Source of the DNA: Lachnospiraceae bacterium KM106-2
GTDB taxonomy: Bacteria > Bacillota > Clostridia > Lachnospirales > Lachnospiraceae
DNA length: 64,000 bases
Direction: 5' to 3'
Assembly: GCA_009731425.1 (NCBI GenBank)
Contig: AP018794.1
Coordinates: forward strand, 124,001-188,000
Shown piece by piece: positions 1 through 9,357 of the stretch. The notes beneath the pieces are model-generated. The model ran no database searches. It was given only the letters and a program-made list of their open reading frames with translations, and had not been told where the DNA came from. The position numbers and the translations under genes are program-made. Within the stretch, counting starts at the first letter, position 1; each line of letters opens with the position of its first letter.

Positions 1-1
1 C

Positions 2-514
2 ATTTATTCTCTTAAAAGTAATAAATCCAATTTGATGCTGAAGTTAGAAAGTTCTGTAAAGTGTGATGAGCGAGGAGTCTATTTTTATGATGCCAGCCAG
101 TTGGCACTTGATATGATGGAACTGAATGTGGATGATATCCATCATTTATTAGATGAGTTGGTTATCTCTAATACATATGACATGATCATTGTAAATGGGG
201 ATTTTAATTTTGATAAGAAATCATTTTTATTAATGGATATGGCAAGATATGTGATCTTTGTCTTAGATGGCAGTGAAGTTGGGAATTGTAAGTTTGAACG
301 GATCCATCAGTCGTTAGCTGCATTAGATGGTCAGAAGGAAAAGCCAATTTTACCTAAATTATCGATTATGTATAATCGGTATTCCAATAAAACGAGCAAT
401 ACCGTCAACGCAGAAGTTAACGTACTAGGAGGTGCTCCAAGATATGAGGGAGGATCGATCAAGGATATCGTTGGACAACTAGCAGGATTACAGATATTTG
501 ATCATTTATTATAG
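2..514 (+). CDS. TadZ/CpaE-like ATPase family protein, C-terminal part
   Basis: The reading frame is open from base 2, so the gene begins upstream and only about the last 170 codons are visible. The TTG/ATG codons at 32 and 35 have no good ribosome binding site and are probably internal. The fragment shows the alternating hydrophobic strands of a MinD/ParA-like fold (YDMIIVNGDF, YVIFVLDGSE, LSIMYNRYS). The Walker A end is missing. It ends 14 bp before tadA. In Tad loci this position is usually taken by TadZ/CpaE, which places the pilus machine in the cell. The assignment rests mainly on context plus the fold-like pattern. Confidence 0.6.
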   Translation: MYSLKSNKSNLMLKLESSVKCDERGVYFYDASQLALDMMELNVDDIHHLLDELVISNTYDMIIVNGDFNFDKKSFLLMDMARYVIFVLDGSEVGNCKFERIHQSLAALDGQKEKPILPKLSIMYNRYSNKTSNTVNAEVNVLGGAPRYEGGSIKDIVGQLAGLQIFDHLL

Positions 515-528
515 GAGACGGTGTACAT

Positions 529-1767
529 ATGGAACAAAATGAAATCGATGAACTTGTCACAGAGTTAAAGAATAGAATATTAGATCAATTGCCGATCACG
601 AAAATGAGTGATGAGGAATTAGAGACACAGATTGAGTCGATGACGGCAAAGCGGCTATCAGGAATCTATGTTCCGATAGAGGATAAAGTTTCAATTGTGC
701 AGCAGATTTATAGTGGTATTCGTGGATTTGGCCTTCTTGATACGATCATGTCAGATGACTCTATCACAGAGGTTATGATCAATGGTACCGATGATATTTT
801 TGTGGAGAAAGCAGGACGCTTATTACGATTAGATCAGAAATTTGATAGTGAACGTCGTTTAGAGGATATTATACAGAGAATTGTAGGCATGGCTGGAAGA
901 GAAGTCAATCAGGCAAGTCCAATTGTAGATACAAGATTGCCGGATGGATCTCGTGTCAATGTCGTATTACCACCGATTTCTTTGGTGGGTCCGGTCATCA
1001 CGATCCGTAAGTTTTCTAAAACACCAATGACCATTGAACAACTGATTCGCTATGGCTCCATTACAAAGGAGATCGCTCATAAATTAGAATTGTTAGTTAG
1101 AGCAAAATATAACATCTTTATCAGCGGTGGTACTGGTTCTGGTAAGACAACCTTTCTTAATGCATTATCAAATTATATTCCAAAGGATGAACGTGTCATA
1201 ACCATTGAAGATTCCGCAGAATTACAGATTGTTGGAATTGATAACTTAGTTCGAATGGAAACGAGAAATGCCAATACATCAGGAACGGGACGAGTTACGA
1301 TGCAGGATTTGATCAAGTCATCATTACGTATGAGACCGGAACGTATTGTAGTCGGTGAGGTCCGTGGTGGGGAAGCTTTAGATATGTTACAGGCCATGAA
1401 TACCGGTCATGATGGATCTCTTAGTACAGGCCATGCCAATTCAACCAAGGATATGTTAAGTCGTCTGGAAACTATGGTACTTACAGGAGCACCTGGTTTG
1501 CCATTAGATGCAATCCGTCAGCAGATCGGATCTGCATTAGATATTATTATCCATTTATCAAGACTTCGTGATCATTCAAGAAAAACGATGGAGATCACAG
1601 AGGTACTTGGATATGAGAATGGCGAGATTAAATTAAATCCTTTGTATGTGTTTGAAGAGGATGAGAATAGTACCCTTGAGAAAGTATCCGGAACTTTGGT
1701 GCGAACGAAGAATCCGATGCACAACAAGTTTAAACTTTTATTATCGGGAATCAAAGAAGAAATATAG
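529..1767 (+). CDS. tadA: Tad pilus assembly ATPase TadA (CpaF family)
   Basis: A 412-residue secretion ATPase of the type II/IV family that should power assembly of the Flp pilus from the cytoplasmic face. The Walker A motif GGTGSGKTT lies near residues 200-208. The Walker B/Asp-box stretch RPERIVVGEVRGGEALD follows at about 268-284, and the His box TGHDGSLSTGHANS at about 290-304. The N-terminal region carries the GFGLLD and TEVMINGTDDIFVE segments typical of CpaF. The ATG has GGAGACG upstream. Length and motif order fit the family well. tadB and tadC follow directly, so an operon is likely. Confidence 0.95.
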   Translation: MEQNEIDELVTELKNRILDQLPITKMSDEELETQIESMTAKRLSGIYVPIEDKVSIVQQIYSGIRGFGLLDTIMSDDSITEVMINGTDDIFVEKAGRLLRLDQKFDSERRLEDIIQRIVGMAGREVNQASPIVDTRLPDGSRVNVVLPPISLVGPVITIRKFSKTPMTIEQLIRYGSITKEIAHKLELLVRAKYNIFISGGTGSGKTTFLNALSNYIPKDERVITIEDSAELQIVGIDNLVRMETRNANTSGTGRVTMQDLIKSSLRMRPERIVVGEVRGGEALDMLQAMNTGHDGSLSTGHANSTKDMLSRLETMVLTGAPGLPLDAIRQQIGSALDIIIHLSRLRDHSRKTMEITEVLGYENGEIKLNPLYVFEEDENSTLEKVSGTLVRTKNPMHNKFKLLLSGIKEEI

Positions 1768-1777
1768 GGGGGAGAGT

Positions 1778-2569
1778 ATGGGATTACTGAAAAAGAAAGA
1801 ACCTTATATTGAGAAGAAAGGAATTACCGGGGAATGTAAGGATTATCATGTCTATCATATGCCTCTGTGGGAACGATCGCTTTATATGTTGATCGGAGGA
1901 GCGGTAGGTTTTGTGGTAGGCTGGATCTTTTATGAAAGTAAGATGGTCTCTATTATCGTTGGGATTATTTGTGCATTCGGTTTTGTACCAATTCGCAGAG
2001 ACAAAATAATTGAGAAGAGAAAGAATAAGCTCACGATGCAATTTAAGGATTTCTTGGAATCTTTAGCTACCTCTATTGGTGCGGGATCTAATATAACAGA
2101 TGCGCTTCTTGGAGCAGAAAAGGATATGATCGTTCAATATACCAACAACAGTGATATCGTGAAGGAATTGAAGATCATCAATGGCGGTATTCGAAATAAT
2201 ATCGGAGTTGAGGCACTTTTGCTTGATTTTGCTGATCGATCCGATATTGACGATATTCGAAGTTTTGCAAATGTTTTTGACACCTGTTACCGCAAAGGTG
2301 GAGATATGAGCGATGTAATTAAAAATACGCATCAGATCTTATCAGATAAGATTGAAATACTTTTAGAAATCAAGACAGTAGTATCAGGAAATAAAAATCA
2401 GCAGAATATTATGATGGTAATGCCGATCATGTTTGTCTTTCTATTAAAAGGTTTTGGAAATATGATCGATATGCATAGCCTAAAAGGAACAATGGCTACA
2501 ACCATAGCAATTTTCATGTTCGCAATTTCTTACTTTATTGGAAAGAAAATCTTAGATATTAAGATTTAG
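1778..2569 (+). CDS. tadB: Tad inner-membrane platform protein TadB (T2SSF family)
   Basis: A 263-residue membrane protein. The chosen ATG at 1778 has GGGGGGAGAG just upstream and lies 10 bp after tadA; the frame is open further upstream inside tadA, but no start there is plausible. Two close membrane segments lie at about residues 35-70. A central cytoplasmic T2SSF-like helical domain contains FKDFLESLATSIGAGSNI and FANVFDTCYRKGGDM. Two C-terminal membrane segments lie at about 208-225 and 240-260. With TadC it should form the platform on which TadA acts. Confidence 0.85.
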   Translation: MGLLKKKEPYIEKKGITGECKDYHVYHMPLWERSLYMLIGGAVGFVVGWIFYESKMVSIIVGIICAFGFVPIRRDKIIEKRKNKLTMQFKDFLESLATSIGAGSNITDALLGAEKDMIVQYTNNSDIVKELKIINGGIRNNIGVEALLLDFADRSDIDDIRSFANVFDTCYRKGGDMSDVIKNTHQILSDKIEILLEIKTVVSGNKNQQNIMMVMPIMFVFLLKGFGNMIDMHSLKGTMATTIAIFMFAISYFIGKKILDIKI

Positions 2570-2580
2570 GGGGAAGAAAG

Positions 2581-3444
2581 ATGAATTCAATTGGAATTAT
2601 ACTGCTGTTGATCGTATGTACGATCGTATCGGTAATCTTTATCGTATTTTGGATCCGTGGACAAAAGTACGACATGATGATAGCGGTATTAAATAAATCA
2701 GAATATCCACTCAAAGAGACCTATGTGTATGGATTTGCGGTCATGGATTTTTTGAAGTTGAAGTTCATGGATCCTTATAGTCATACGATGCGCGGTTATT
2801 GCAGGATATTATACGGTGAAAAATATGCAGATTTCTATTATCGGGTTAATTTAGCACAAGAGATTACGTTTGGGACGCTAGGTATCATCTTAAGCTGCTT
2901 TCTTGGAATTTTATCAAAAGATTATTTAGTCTTTGGAGTTGGAATTCTAGGAACTTTAGGAGTGGTTTATTATTTTGTATCATTGATCACAGATAAAATA
3001 CATAAAAGAAATGATAGTATCTCAAGAGACTACCCGGAAGTATTGTCAAAGCAGGCATTGCTTATTAATGCAGGAATGATCCTTGGTGATGCGTGGGTTA
3101 AGATCAGCCAGAATGGGGAAGGCGTTATCTATCAGGAGATGCGTACTACCGTCGAAGAGATTGAAAATGGTACTTCTGAATATCAAGCCTATCTTGAATT
3201 TGCACAACGTTGTGGAATCAATGAGGTTACTAAGTTTATCTCGACCCTAGTTCAAAATATGAGAAAAGGAAATAAAGAGTTAGTAGAATATCTAAAAACA
3301 GCATCTAAGGAAAGCTGGAATGAGAAGAAACAGAATGTAAGGATCAAGGGGGAAGAAGCATCCAATAAGCTTTTGATCCCAATTACGATCATGTTTGTCG
3401 GATTAATGCTTATGATTATGATCCCGTTGATGTCAAACATTTGA
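2581..3444 (+). CDS. tadC: Tad inner-membrane platform protein TadC (T2SSF family)
   Basis: A 287-residue partner of TadB, starting 11 bp after it behind GGGGGAAG. Membrane segments are predicted near residues 3-27, 97-138 and 265-285. The T2SSF-like core has the stretch YPEVLSKQALLINAGMILGD, and the last third contains NKLLIPITIMFVGLMLMIMI. This layout (one N-terminal helix, a central pair, one C-terminal helix) matches TadC. It is the last gene before a 78-bp gap that precedes the pilin gene. Confidence 0.85.
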   Translation: MNSIGIILLLIVCTIVSVIFIVFWIRGQKYDMMIAVLNKSEYPLKETYVYGFAVMDFLKLKFMDPYSHTMRGYCRILYGEKYADFYYRVNLAQEITFGTLGIILSCFLGILSKDYLVFGVGILGTLGVVYYFVSLITDKIHKRNDSISRDYPEVLSKQALLINAGMILGDAWVKISQNGEGVIYQEMRTTVEEIENGTSEYQAYLEFAQRCGINEVTKFISTLVQNMRKGNKELVEYLKTASKESWNEKKQNVRIKGEEASNKLLIPITIMFVGLMLMIMIPLMSNI

Positions 3445-3465
3445 TCGAAATATGAATTAGGTGGT

Positions 3466-3485
3466 ATAGCAATTATAGTTGCTAT
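3466..3485 (+). other. Small hairpin upstream of the pilin gene
   Basis: Arms ATAGCAA and TTGCTAT enclose a 6-base loop in the gap between tadC and the pilin gene. No T-run follows, so it is unlikely to be a terminator. It could mark an RNA processing or stability site at the 5' end of a pilin mRNA (inference). Confidence 0.35.
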
Positions 3486-3522
3486 CTACATAGATGATTT
3501 TAAAGATGAAAGGAGAGAGAAG

Positions 3523-3753
3523 ATGAAGGAGTTAGTTGACAATTTATACTTTAAGACAACAACATTTTTAAAAGTACAAAAGGAAAGATTCTTTAGTGAA
3601 GAGAGAGGTGGCGCTGAGATCATCGCTGTAATCGTATTAGTTGCAGTAGCAGTAGCTCTTGGTATTGCCTTTAAGACTGAGATCAAGAAATTTGCAGATT
3701 CTTTATGGTTGGGAATCACAGGGAATAAAGACGCAGTTACTAATAAGTATTAG
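3523..3753 (+). CDS. Flp-type pilin (Flp1-like small protein)
   Basis: A 76-residue protein with AAGGAGAGAG before the ATG. A charged leader of about 30 residues ends in EERGG. One hydrophobic helix (AEIIAVIVLVAVAVALGIAF, residues 31-50) and a short polar tail follow. The size, single helix and position between tadC and the TadE-like gene identify it as the likely major pilin. The leader/helix junction GG-AE resembles but is not identical to the classic G-xxxxEY cleavage site, so processing by the prepilin peptidase at 9358 is an inference. Hairpins on both sides of the gene suggest it is expressed at a different level from its neighbours. Confidence 0.75.
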   Translation: MKELVDNLYFKTTTFLKVQKERFFSEERGGAEIIAVIVLVAVAVALGIAFKTEIKKFADSLWLGITGNKDAVTNKY

Positions 3754-3797
3754 AAAACTTTGTCATACTGCATGTTTCGCAGTATGACAAAAGTTTT
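3754..3797 (+). terminator. Strong hairpin after the pilin gene, probable attenuator
   Basis: An 18-19-nt inverted repeat (AAAACTTTGTCATACTGC paired with its complement, one bulge, 7-base loop) begins at the pilin stop codon and ends in GTTTT. It lies inside an otherwise continuous operon. It may terminate part of the transcripts or protect the 3' end of the pilin mRNA, giving excess pilin over downstream minor subunits. Confidence 0.7.
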
Positions 3798-3814
3798 GTG
3801 AGGGGGAAATATAG

Positions 3815-4519
3815 TTGAAGTTTAAAGAAAAATTATTAGAAGACAGAGCGTCAGCCTCCATTATCGAATATACGATTGTTCTTCCTCTATGCTTGGTAAT
3901 GGTGGTGTTTGTGTTGATGCTAGGTTTTGTGCTCAACCAGAAGGCAGTCTTTGAAGCGGCTGCTAACCGCTCTGTCTTATTAGCTGAAAAGGTATATATG
4001 AATCCAATTTTTTTAGATGTCTATCAACAACAAGGGGAAAGTGGAGATGACATCGTCGGCTTTACAAAGAAAGCGGACAAGGAAAATAGTTTTGCCAGTT
4101 CGAATAGCGATCCATATCGATTCTTAGGGAATGGATATCAAAGTGACGGACTAGTAGATGCAATGACCAATAGAGCTGCTACGATCATAAAAAAGAATCA
4201 GCTATTTGAAATGAGCAGCCGTATGGTAGAGAATCCGAAAATAACAGTAAATCCACCAACGGGAATTATATTTAAAGAGCAAACGATCAAGATTGAACAA
4301 GATTTTAAGATGCCGCTTAGTTTTGGAATGCTAGATCTTCCAAATATCTGTACGATTAGTGCATCTGCAAGAATATCCATTACCTGTCCGCCTGAGCTGA
4401 TCAGAAATACCGATTTTGTAATAGATGTGATCCAACGGTATACAGGACAGAACATTACAGAAGTATTTATAAACTTTTTCAAAAAGATCACAGACTTTCT
4501 TGGAAAGGTGGGAGAATAG
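3815..4519 (+). CDS. TadE-like minor pseudopilin
   Basis: A 234-residue protein. TTG at 3815 is the likely start, with GTGAGGGGG upstream. The N-terminus has the class-III prepilin pattern: a basic leader, then ASIIEYT with Glu18-Tyr19, then a hydrophobic helix to about residue 40. The rest is a predicted external domain with no motif I recognise. TadE-family proteins are minor pilus components cleaved by the TadV-type peptidase. The stop codon overlaps the next start by one base, indicating coupled translation. Confidence 0.75.
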   Translation: MKFKEKLLEDRASASIIEYTIVLPLCLVMVVFVLMLGFVLNQKAVFEAAANRSVLLAEKVYMNPIFLDVYQQQGESGDDIVGFTKKADKENSFASSNSDPYRFLGNGYQSDGLVDAMTNRAATIIKKNQLFEMSSRMVENPKITVNPPTGIIFKEQTIKIEQDFKMPLSFGMLDLPNICTISASARISITCPPELIRNTDFVIDVIQRYTGQNITEVFINFFKKITDFLGKVGE

Positions 4520-7500
4520 TGAAAAGAATACGAGGTTCCATAACAATCTTTTTAACGATCATTTTATTACCGATTATTTTTATCGTTGGAATGATTGTTG
4601 ATTCTGCCAATATCAGCCTGTCAAAATCAGTTGTCGAGAGTGCAGGCGAATTAACATTGAATTCAGGACTTGCTAATTATGATTTTGTATTAAAAGATGT
4701 GTATGGTCTTTTTGCCATGTCTCAAAATTATGAGAGTGAAGAGGCAAGAACGAAAGATTTAGAAGACTATTTTAATCATTCGTTATCAGCAAGTAATTAC
4801 ATAGATGCCAATAATGATGCAAGTAAAAAATCATTTAACAGTGACCTGCTTAATGATCTTGCAGATATATTTAATCCTGAGAAGGAGATCACCACAAGCA
4901 AGAATTTTGTAGATGTTACAGCTTCGAATTTTAGTGTGAAGGTAAATACAGACAGCAGTCTTGCTAATCCGGGTGTTTTGAAAAATCAGATCGTTGAATT
5001 TATGAAGTACCGAGGACCGGCAGAAGTTGGTCTTAAGCTGATCGATAGCCTTGCTTGTTTTAAGAAGGTAAAGAATCAGACCGATGTAACCAAACAGCAA
5101 TTAAAGGTGAATGATCAATTAAGTGAGGTTAATAAAAGTTATGCTAATCTTTATTATGTGATCCGAAAGTATGACAGCTTAGTAAAGACATATAAGGCAA
5201 AAGAAAAGGATTATGCAGCAGTTGTGAAGGATAGTAGTAAACCATACATGAAATCTTTGAAGAAAGCAGTCAAAGTCATGCTCATGTATAAGAATTATAA
5301 GATAGACACGAAAGTAGATAAATTATCAGGCAAGAAGCCGTTATTTACAACTTCTTTAGATAATAGAGTTTATGATACCGGATCTCAGACTGATTCCTAT
5401 GATTTTACGAATAAGACATGGGAAACTGTATGGGGTGACTTAAAGAGTACTATGAACGATTTGGTTGATAATATCGACTCAAAAAGTGATAATGGTGTAT
5501 TAAAGAAATTAAAAGATAAAAGTGGTGTCTTAGATACAAATAAAGTGGATACCGGAGACGAGATCATCAAAGTAGTTAAATTTACAAAGGAATACAATGA
5601 CTGTCTTAAAAAGATCAATTTAGTAATCCAACTTCGAAAGTACTTATACAAACAGATCCCAGATAATATCGAAGACCTAAGCGAGAGTTACTTAGATCAT
5701 CATGAAGAGATTAGTAGAAAAAAGGATTGTTATGAGTATATGAGAGATAAAGTGGATCGCTATCTTGGATGGGCAGAAGATGATTCGAAAACCATTCAGA
5801 ATAAGTACAGTACATTTCATAACAATTATAAAAAAATAGATGCAGACTCTGCAATTGAAGGCTATTTAAAGGATGCCGTAAAAGAGACAAAGGATGCTTA
5901 TAAGGAATTAGAAGAGATTGTAACGAAAAGTCATCAAGTTAATTCTGCTGATGATAGTAGTATAGGAAATGATAAGATATATAAATTATGTGACAAGGCT
6001 ATAAAGGATGCAAAAGATACATTGGAAAAGGCCAATCAAGAAAATGAGAAGTTAAATCATGATATTGATTCTTACAACTCAGCTATGGAGACTAGTGGAG
6101 ATGATGACTATTCTAGTAAAATGCGAGAGGAATATAAGCAGAATAAAGAAATTTTCAGTGAGAAGAAATTAAATAAAATTACAGAACAGTTAGATGCTGG
6201 TAAGCTTTATTTATATCAAGATAAAAATAGTAAGAATGCTAAAAAGACATATAAAGATATCAAGGTCTTAACTTGTCAGGTGGCAACGAAAGAGTATACT
6301 GATATCCGTAAAGAGACAGAAAAGAGAGTAAAGAATAAAGCGAAAGAAAAATGTAGTAGTTCGTCATTAGAAGAAAAGATCAAAGACGAAGACCAATTAG
6401 ATTCGTTTGTTACAGAATTGCTGAAAGATGAAGTCACCATACCGACAGATACCGTGATCGATAATGCAAATGATGGATATTACCTAAAGCAGATATCAGA
6501 AGTGATTCATGAAAAAAATAAAGAAATCGGTGTTCCTGATTTTTATATTTATCTTATGACTCAGTTTAGCACGAAAAAGAAGGAATTAGGGGATAAAGAA
6601 CCTAGTAAAGATCAAGTTGAGAACAGTACGAAAAAGCTGAAAGAGGAAGCAAAAAAGACAACATCCAATGATGAGATTGCGGATGGAAGCGGAAGTAGTA
6701 AAAAGGTATCTTATAGCAGTGACTTATTAAACGATGTACCATCGGATCGAAATCCAGATACATTTAATGTCATTGAATGGGGCGAAGGAAGCCAATTTGA
6801 GGATAGTGCAAATATAATTGGACAAATATTAAGTTGTTTAGAACATGGCTTAGAATCTATGAGAGATAATCTGTTAGTCTGTGAGTATGTATTAGATAAC
6901 TTCTCTTATGCAACCGGAAGTAAAGAAATTGCATTGCAGGCCGGAAGCAGTGATAAAGCAGACTATATTAAGAAGCATTATGCTACCATGACAAACGTTC
7001 CGATTACGTCAAATAATAATAAGTTATATGGATGTGAGGTAGAATATGTTGTATTTGGTAAGAAGGGAAGCGGGGGAAAAGGACCCGAAACCAATGTAAG
7101 TACAACAAAGCGGTATATTTATGCCATTCGTTTTGCGATGAATACAATTTATGCATTAACCAATAAAGAAATTTCAGCAGAGACGCTCCCTCCTGCAGTT
7201 GCAATTCAGGCAGCTACTTTTGGTATTGTTCCATATAAAGTTGCTCAAGTGACCATTGAGTTAGGTCTTGCAGCTGGTGAGTCAGCATTAGATTTGAAAG
7301 AACTGATGGATGGAAAGAGTGTTCCATTATACAAAAGTCAAAATACTTGGAGATTTAGTATTAGTGGTGCTCTGAATTATTTGAAGACAGAGGCAGCAGA
7401 AGATATTGCAGGTGTAGTAAAGAATAAGATCAGTGAAGGTGTGGAGACGCTGAATAAATGTATATCAGATGCAGCTGACTGGACGACAGAACAGATCAAT

Positions 7501-8481
7501 GGGGCAAAGACAAAAGTACAAGAGGGAATCGTGGATACCCTTGCAGCTTCGGTTGATGACTGTGCGGATAATATGGCAGATATCGTAAGCAAAGGATTGG
7601 ATACCGCTTATACAGAACTTTATACGAATCCAAAGGCTGATATTAAAGCACAGTTAAATGAAATGAGTAGTGGAATCAGAACTCAGTTGAGCGATTATAT
7701 TAAAAAGGCTACGAATAATGGAGAAGTTAGTTCCTTCTTGACGGATGAAGTCATGGAGCCATTGATGAATGATGTGGTTGATAAGGTTTTGACTGATATG
7801 GGATCAAAATATCAGAAATGTCTAGAGGATACAAAGAATAATATTGAACTCGATGCCAATACATATCGTGATTACATTAAAGATGTTAATGACAAGATCC
7901 ATACAAAGTTAACGGGACTTACAACGAAGGTTGCAGATAAGTGTAATACCTGGATAGGTAAAGAAGCAGAGGCAATTTCAAAAGATGTAAAGTTCCAAGG
8001 AAATAAATTAGCAGCAGGAGTATCTGAAAAAGTAAAAGGAGAGGTTCAGACGTTAGTGGATCGTTATGTCCCATCGACATCGACTTCGATTACAACTGGA
8101 AAGAAAGCAGTTTCCGGTAAGTCTTCTTTAGGTAGCTTGATCGAGTTTAATTATAAGGACTATCTAAGATTATTCTTGTTTATGCGTTTGTGCACAGGAC
8201 AAGGAAGTACAGTTGAGAGAATTGGGGATGTAATACAAGTCAATTGTAGAAATGCTCTTAAGGATTATGCACAGACAATTGGCGCATCAGGTGAACTGGC
8301 ACATCCAAAGGGAGATGCGTTCCGAATGAAGAATGCTTATACGTATTTATCGATCGGAGCCAGAATATCTACAAGATTACTTCTTTTAAATCAACCTCAA
8401 GTTACAAAAGAGTATTCGTATGGTAACTCATTGAATTTTGACCGTTGGAGCTATGATTACAGTTCCTTCGCTGGATATTGA
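4519..8481 (+). CDS. Very large TadG-like protein (DUF5702-like)
   Basis: A 1320-residue protein starting with GTG at 4519, overlapping the previous stop. The N-terminus (RGSITIFLTIILLPIIFIVG, residues 5-24, then MIVDSANI) is a TadG/TadE-type single helix with an acidic residue after it. Most of the remainder, about residues 190-700, is highly charged Lys/Glu/Asp-rich sequence with heptad-like runs, suggesting long coiled coils. A more globular C-terminal part contains YLRLFLFMRLC and the final tyrosine-rich SYDYSSFAGY. It is far longer than proteobacterial TadG. I infer an extracytoplasmic stalk or scaffold of the pilus; the exact role is unknown. Confidence 0.65.
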   Translation: MKRIRGSITIFLTIILLPIIFIVGMIVDSANISLSKSVVESAGELTLNSGLANYDFVLKDVYGLFAMSQNYESEEARTKDLEDYFNHSLSASNYIDANNDASKKSFNSDLLNDLADIFNPEKEITTSKNFVDVTASNFSVKVNTDSSLANPGVLKNQIVEFMKYRGPAEVGLKLIDSLACFKKVKNQTDVTKQQLKVNDQLSEVNKSYANLYYVIRKYDSLVKTYKAKEKDYAAVVKDSSKPYMKSLKKAVKVMLMYKNYKIDTKVDKLSGKKPLFTTSLDNRVYDTGSQTDSYDFTNKTWETVWGDLKSTMNDLVDNIDSKSDNGVLKKLKDKSGVLDTNKVDTGDEIIKVVKFTKEYNDCLKKINLVIQLRKYLYKQIPDNIEDLSESYLDHHEEISRKKDCYEYMRDKVDRYLGWAEDDSKTIQNKYSTFHNNYKKIDADSAIEGYLKDAVKETKDAYKELEEIVTKSHQVNSADDSSIGNDKIYKLCDKAIKDAKDTLEKANQENEKLNHDIDSYNSAMETSGDDDYSSKMREEYKQNKEIFSEKKLNKITEQLDAGKLYLYQDKNSKNAKKTYKDIKVLTCQVATKEYTDIRKETEKRVKNKAKEKCSSSSLEEKIKDEDQLDSFVTELLKDEVTIPTDTVIDNANDGYYLKQISEVIHEKNKEIGVPDFYIYLMTQFSTKKKELGDKEPSKDQVENSTKKLKEEAKKTTSNDEIADGSGSSKKVSYSSDLLNDVPSDRNPDTFNVIEWGEGSQFEDSANIIGQILSCLEHGLESMRDNLLVCEYVLDNFSYATGSKEIALQAGSSDKADYIKKHYATMTNVPITSNNNKLYGCEVEYVVFGKKGSGGKGPETNVSTTKRYIYAIRFAMNTIYALTNKEISAETLPPAVAIQAATFGIVPYKVAQVTIELGLAAGESALDLKELMDGKSVPLYKSQNTWRFSISGALNYLKTEAAEDIAGVVKNKISEGVETLNKCISDAADWTTEQINGAKTKVQEGIVDTLAASVDDCADNMADIVSKGLDTAYTELYTNPKADIKAQLNEMSSGIRTQLSDYIKKATNNGEVSSFLTDEVMEPLMNDVVDKVLTDMGSKYQKCLEDTKNNIELDANTYRDYIKDVNDKIHTKLTGLTTKVADKCNTWIGKEAEAISKDVKFQGNKLAAGVSEKVKGEVQTLVDRYVPSTSTSITTGKKAVSGKSSLGSLIEFNYKDYLRLFLFMRLCTGQGSTVERIGDVIQVNCRNALKDYAQTIGASGELAHPKGDAFRMKNAYTYLSIGARISTRLLLLNQPQVTKEYSYGNSLNFDRWSYDYSSFAGY

Positions 8482-8495
8482 TGTGGGGTGAGAAA

Positions 8496-9341
8496 ATGGA
8501 AAGAAAAGAAAATAGAGGTTCCATCACGATTGAAGCATCGATATCACTTGTGTTTTTTATCTTTGCAATGGTAGCAATATTATCTGTTATCAATATCTGC
8601 AGAGTACAGAGTGCGATTGGAAATGCTATGAACTTATCAGCCGAGGAAATTTCTCAGTACTGTTATCTTTATCAGGTATGTGGTATTGATACCTTGGATA
8701 AAGGATTGGCTCAGAATGGAGAACCTGCGGCGAATGCCATCGGTGAAGGTGCAAATAGTGTAGACAACATATTGACGAATGTAGAGAATATCTACAAGCT
8801 GATCGGTACTGAAAAAAGTAATTTAGGAAATGTAACCGTAGATACCCTAAAATCACCAACAGAAGCGATGGAACAGTATGATAATTTAAAAAATGCCATC
8901 AGTGATGGGGAACAGAGTGCATCTGAGATCAGTAGTTCTGTAAAAAGTCTATGGTCACAGATCAAAGAAATAAAAAAGGATCCCTTTGCTTTTGTGAAGA
9001 GTATGGTTTCACTAGTTGCATCCAAAGGATTTACATTAGCAAAATCCTATATTGTTGGATCTTTAATGGGAAAGAAGTTTGTCTCTTTACATTTAGGTGA
9101 TTGCACGAGTGAATCAGGTGATTCTTATGCTAAAGCAGATGCTTACTTAAAGCAGCTTGGTGTCGTAGATGGGATGGATGGACTGAACTTTAATCTATCT
9201 AATATGATGAACAACAACTCGTCAGATATTAACTTGGTTGTAGTATACAAAGTTGAAGTTTTACCTGGTATTTTTAGTTGGAAAGCTACCTTGGCTCAGA
9301 GTGCATCTACGAGAGCCTGGTTGGATGGAGATAAGAATTAA
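8496..9341 (+). CDS. TadE-like pseudopilin, second copy
   Basis: A 281-residue protein. ATG 8496 is preferred because GGGGTGAG ends three bases before it; an in-frame ATG at 8481, overlapping the previous stop, is the alternative. The N-terminus NRGSITIEASISLVFFIF, followed by a hydrophobic stretch to about residue 35, is the pseudopilin pattern with Glu after the RGS. Residues 80-180 look helical and hydrophilic. It lies between the TadG-like gene and the prepilin peptidase gene and is presumably a substrate of the latter. Confidence 0.7.
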   Translation: MERKENRGSITIEASISLVFFIFAMVAILSVINICRVQSAIGNAMNLSAEEISQYCYLYQVCGIDTLDKGLAQNGEPAANAIGEGANSVDNILTNVENIYKLIGTEKSNLGNVTVDTLKSPTEAMEQYDNLKNAISDGEQSASEISSSVKSLWSQIKEIKKDPFAFVKSMVSLVASKGFTLAKSYIVGSLMGKKFVSLHLGDCTSESGDSYAKADAYLKQLGVVDGMDGLNFNLSNMMNNNSSDINLVVVYKVEVLPGIFSWKATLAQSASTRAWLDGDKN

Positions 9342-9357
9342 AAGGAGAGATAAGAAC

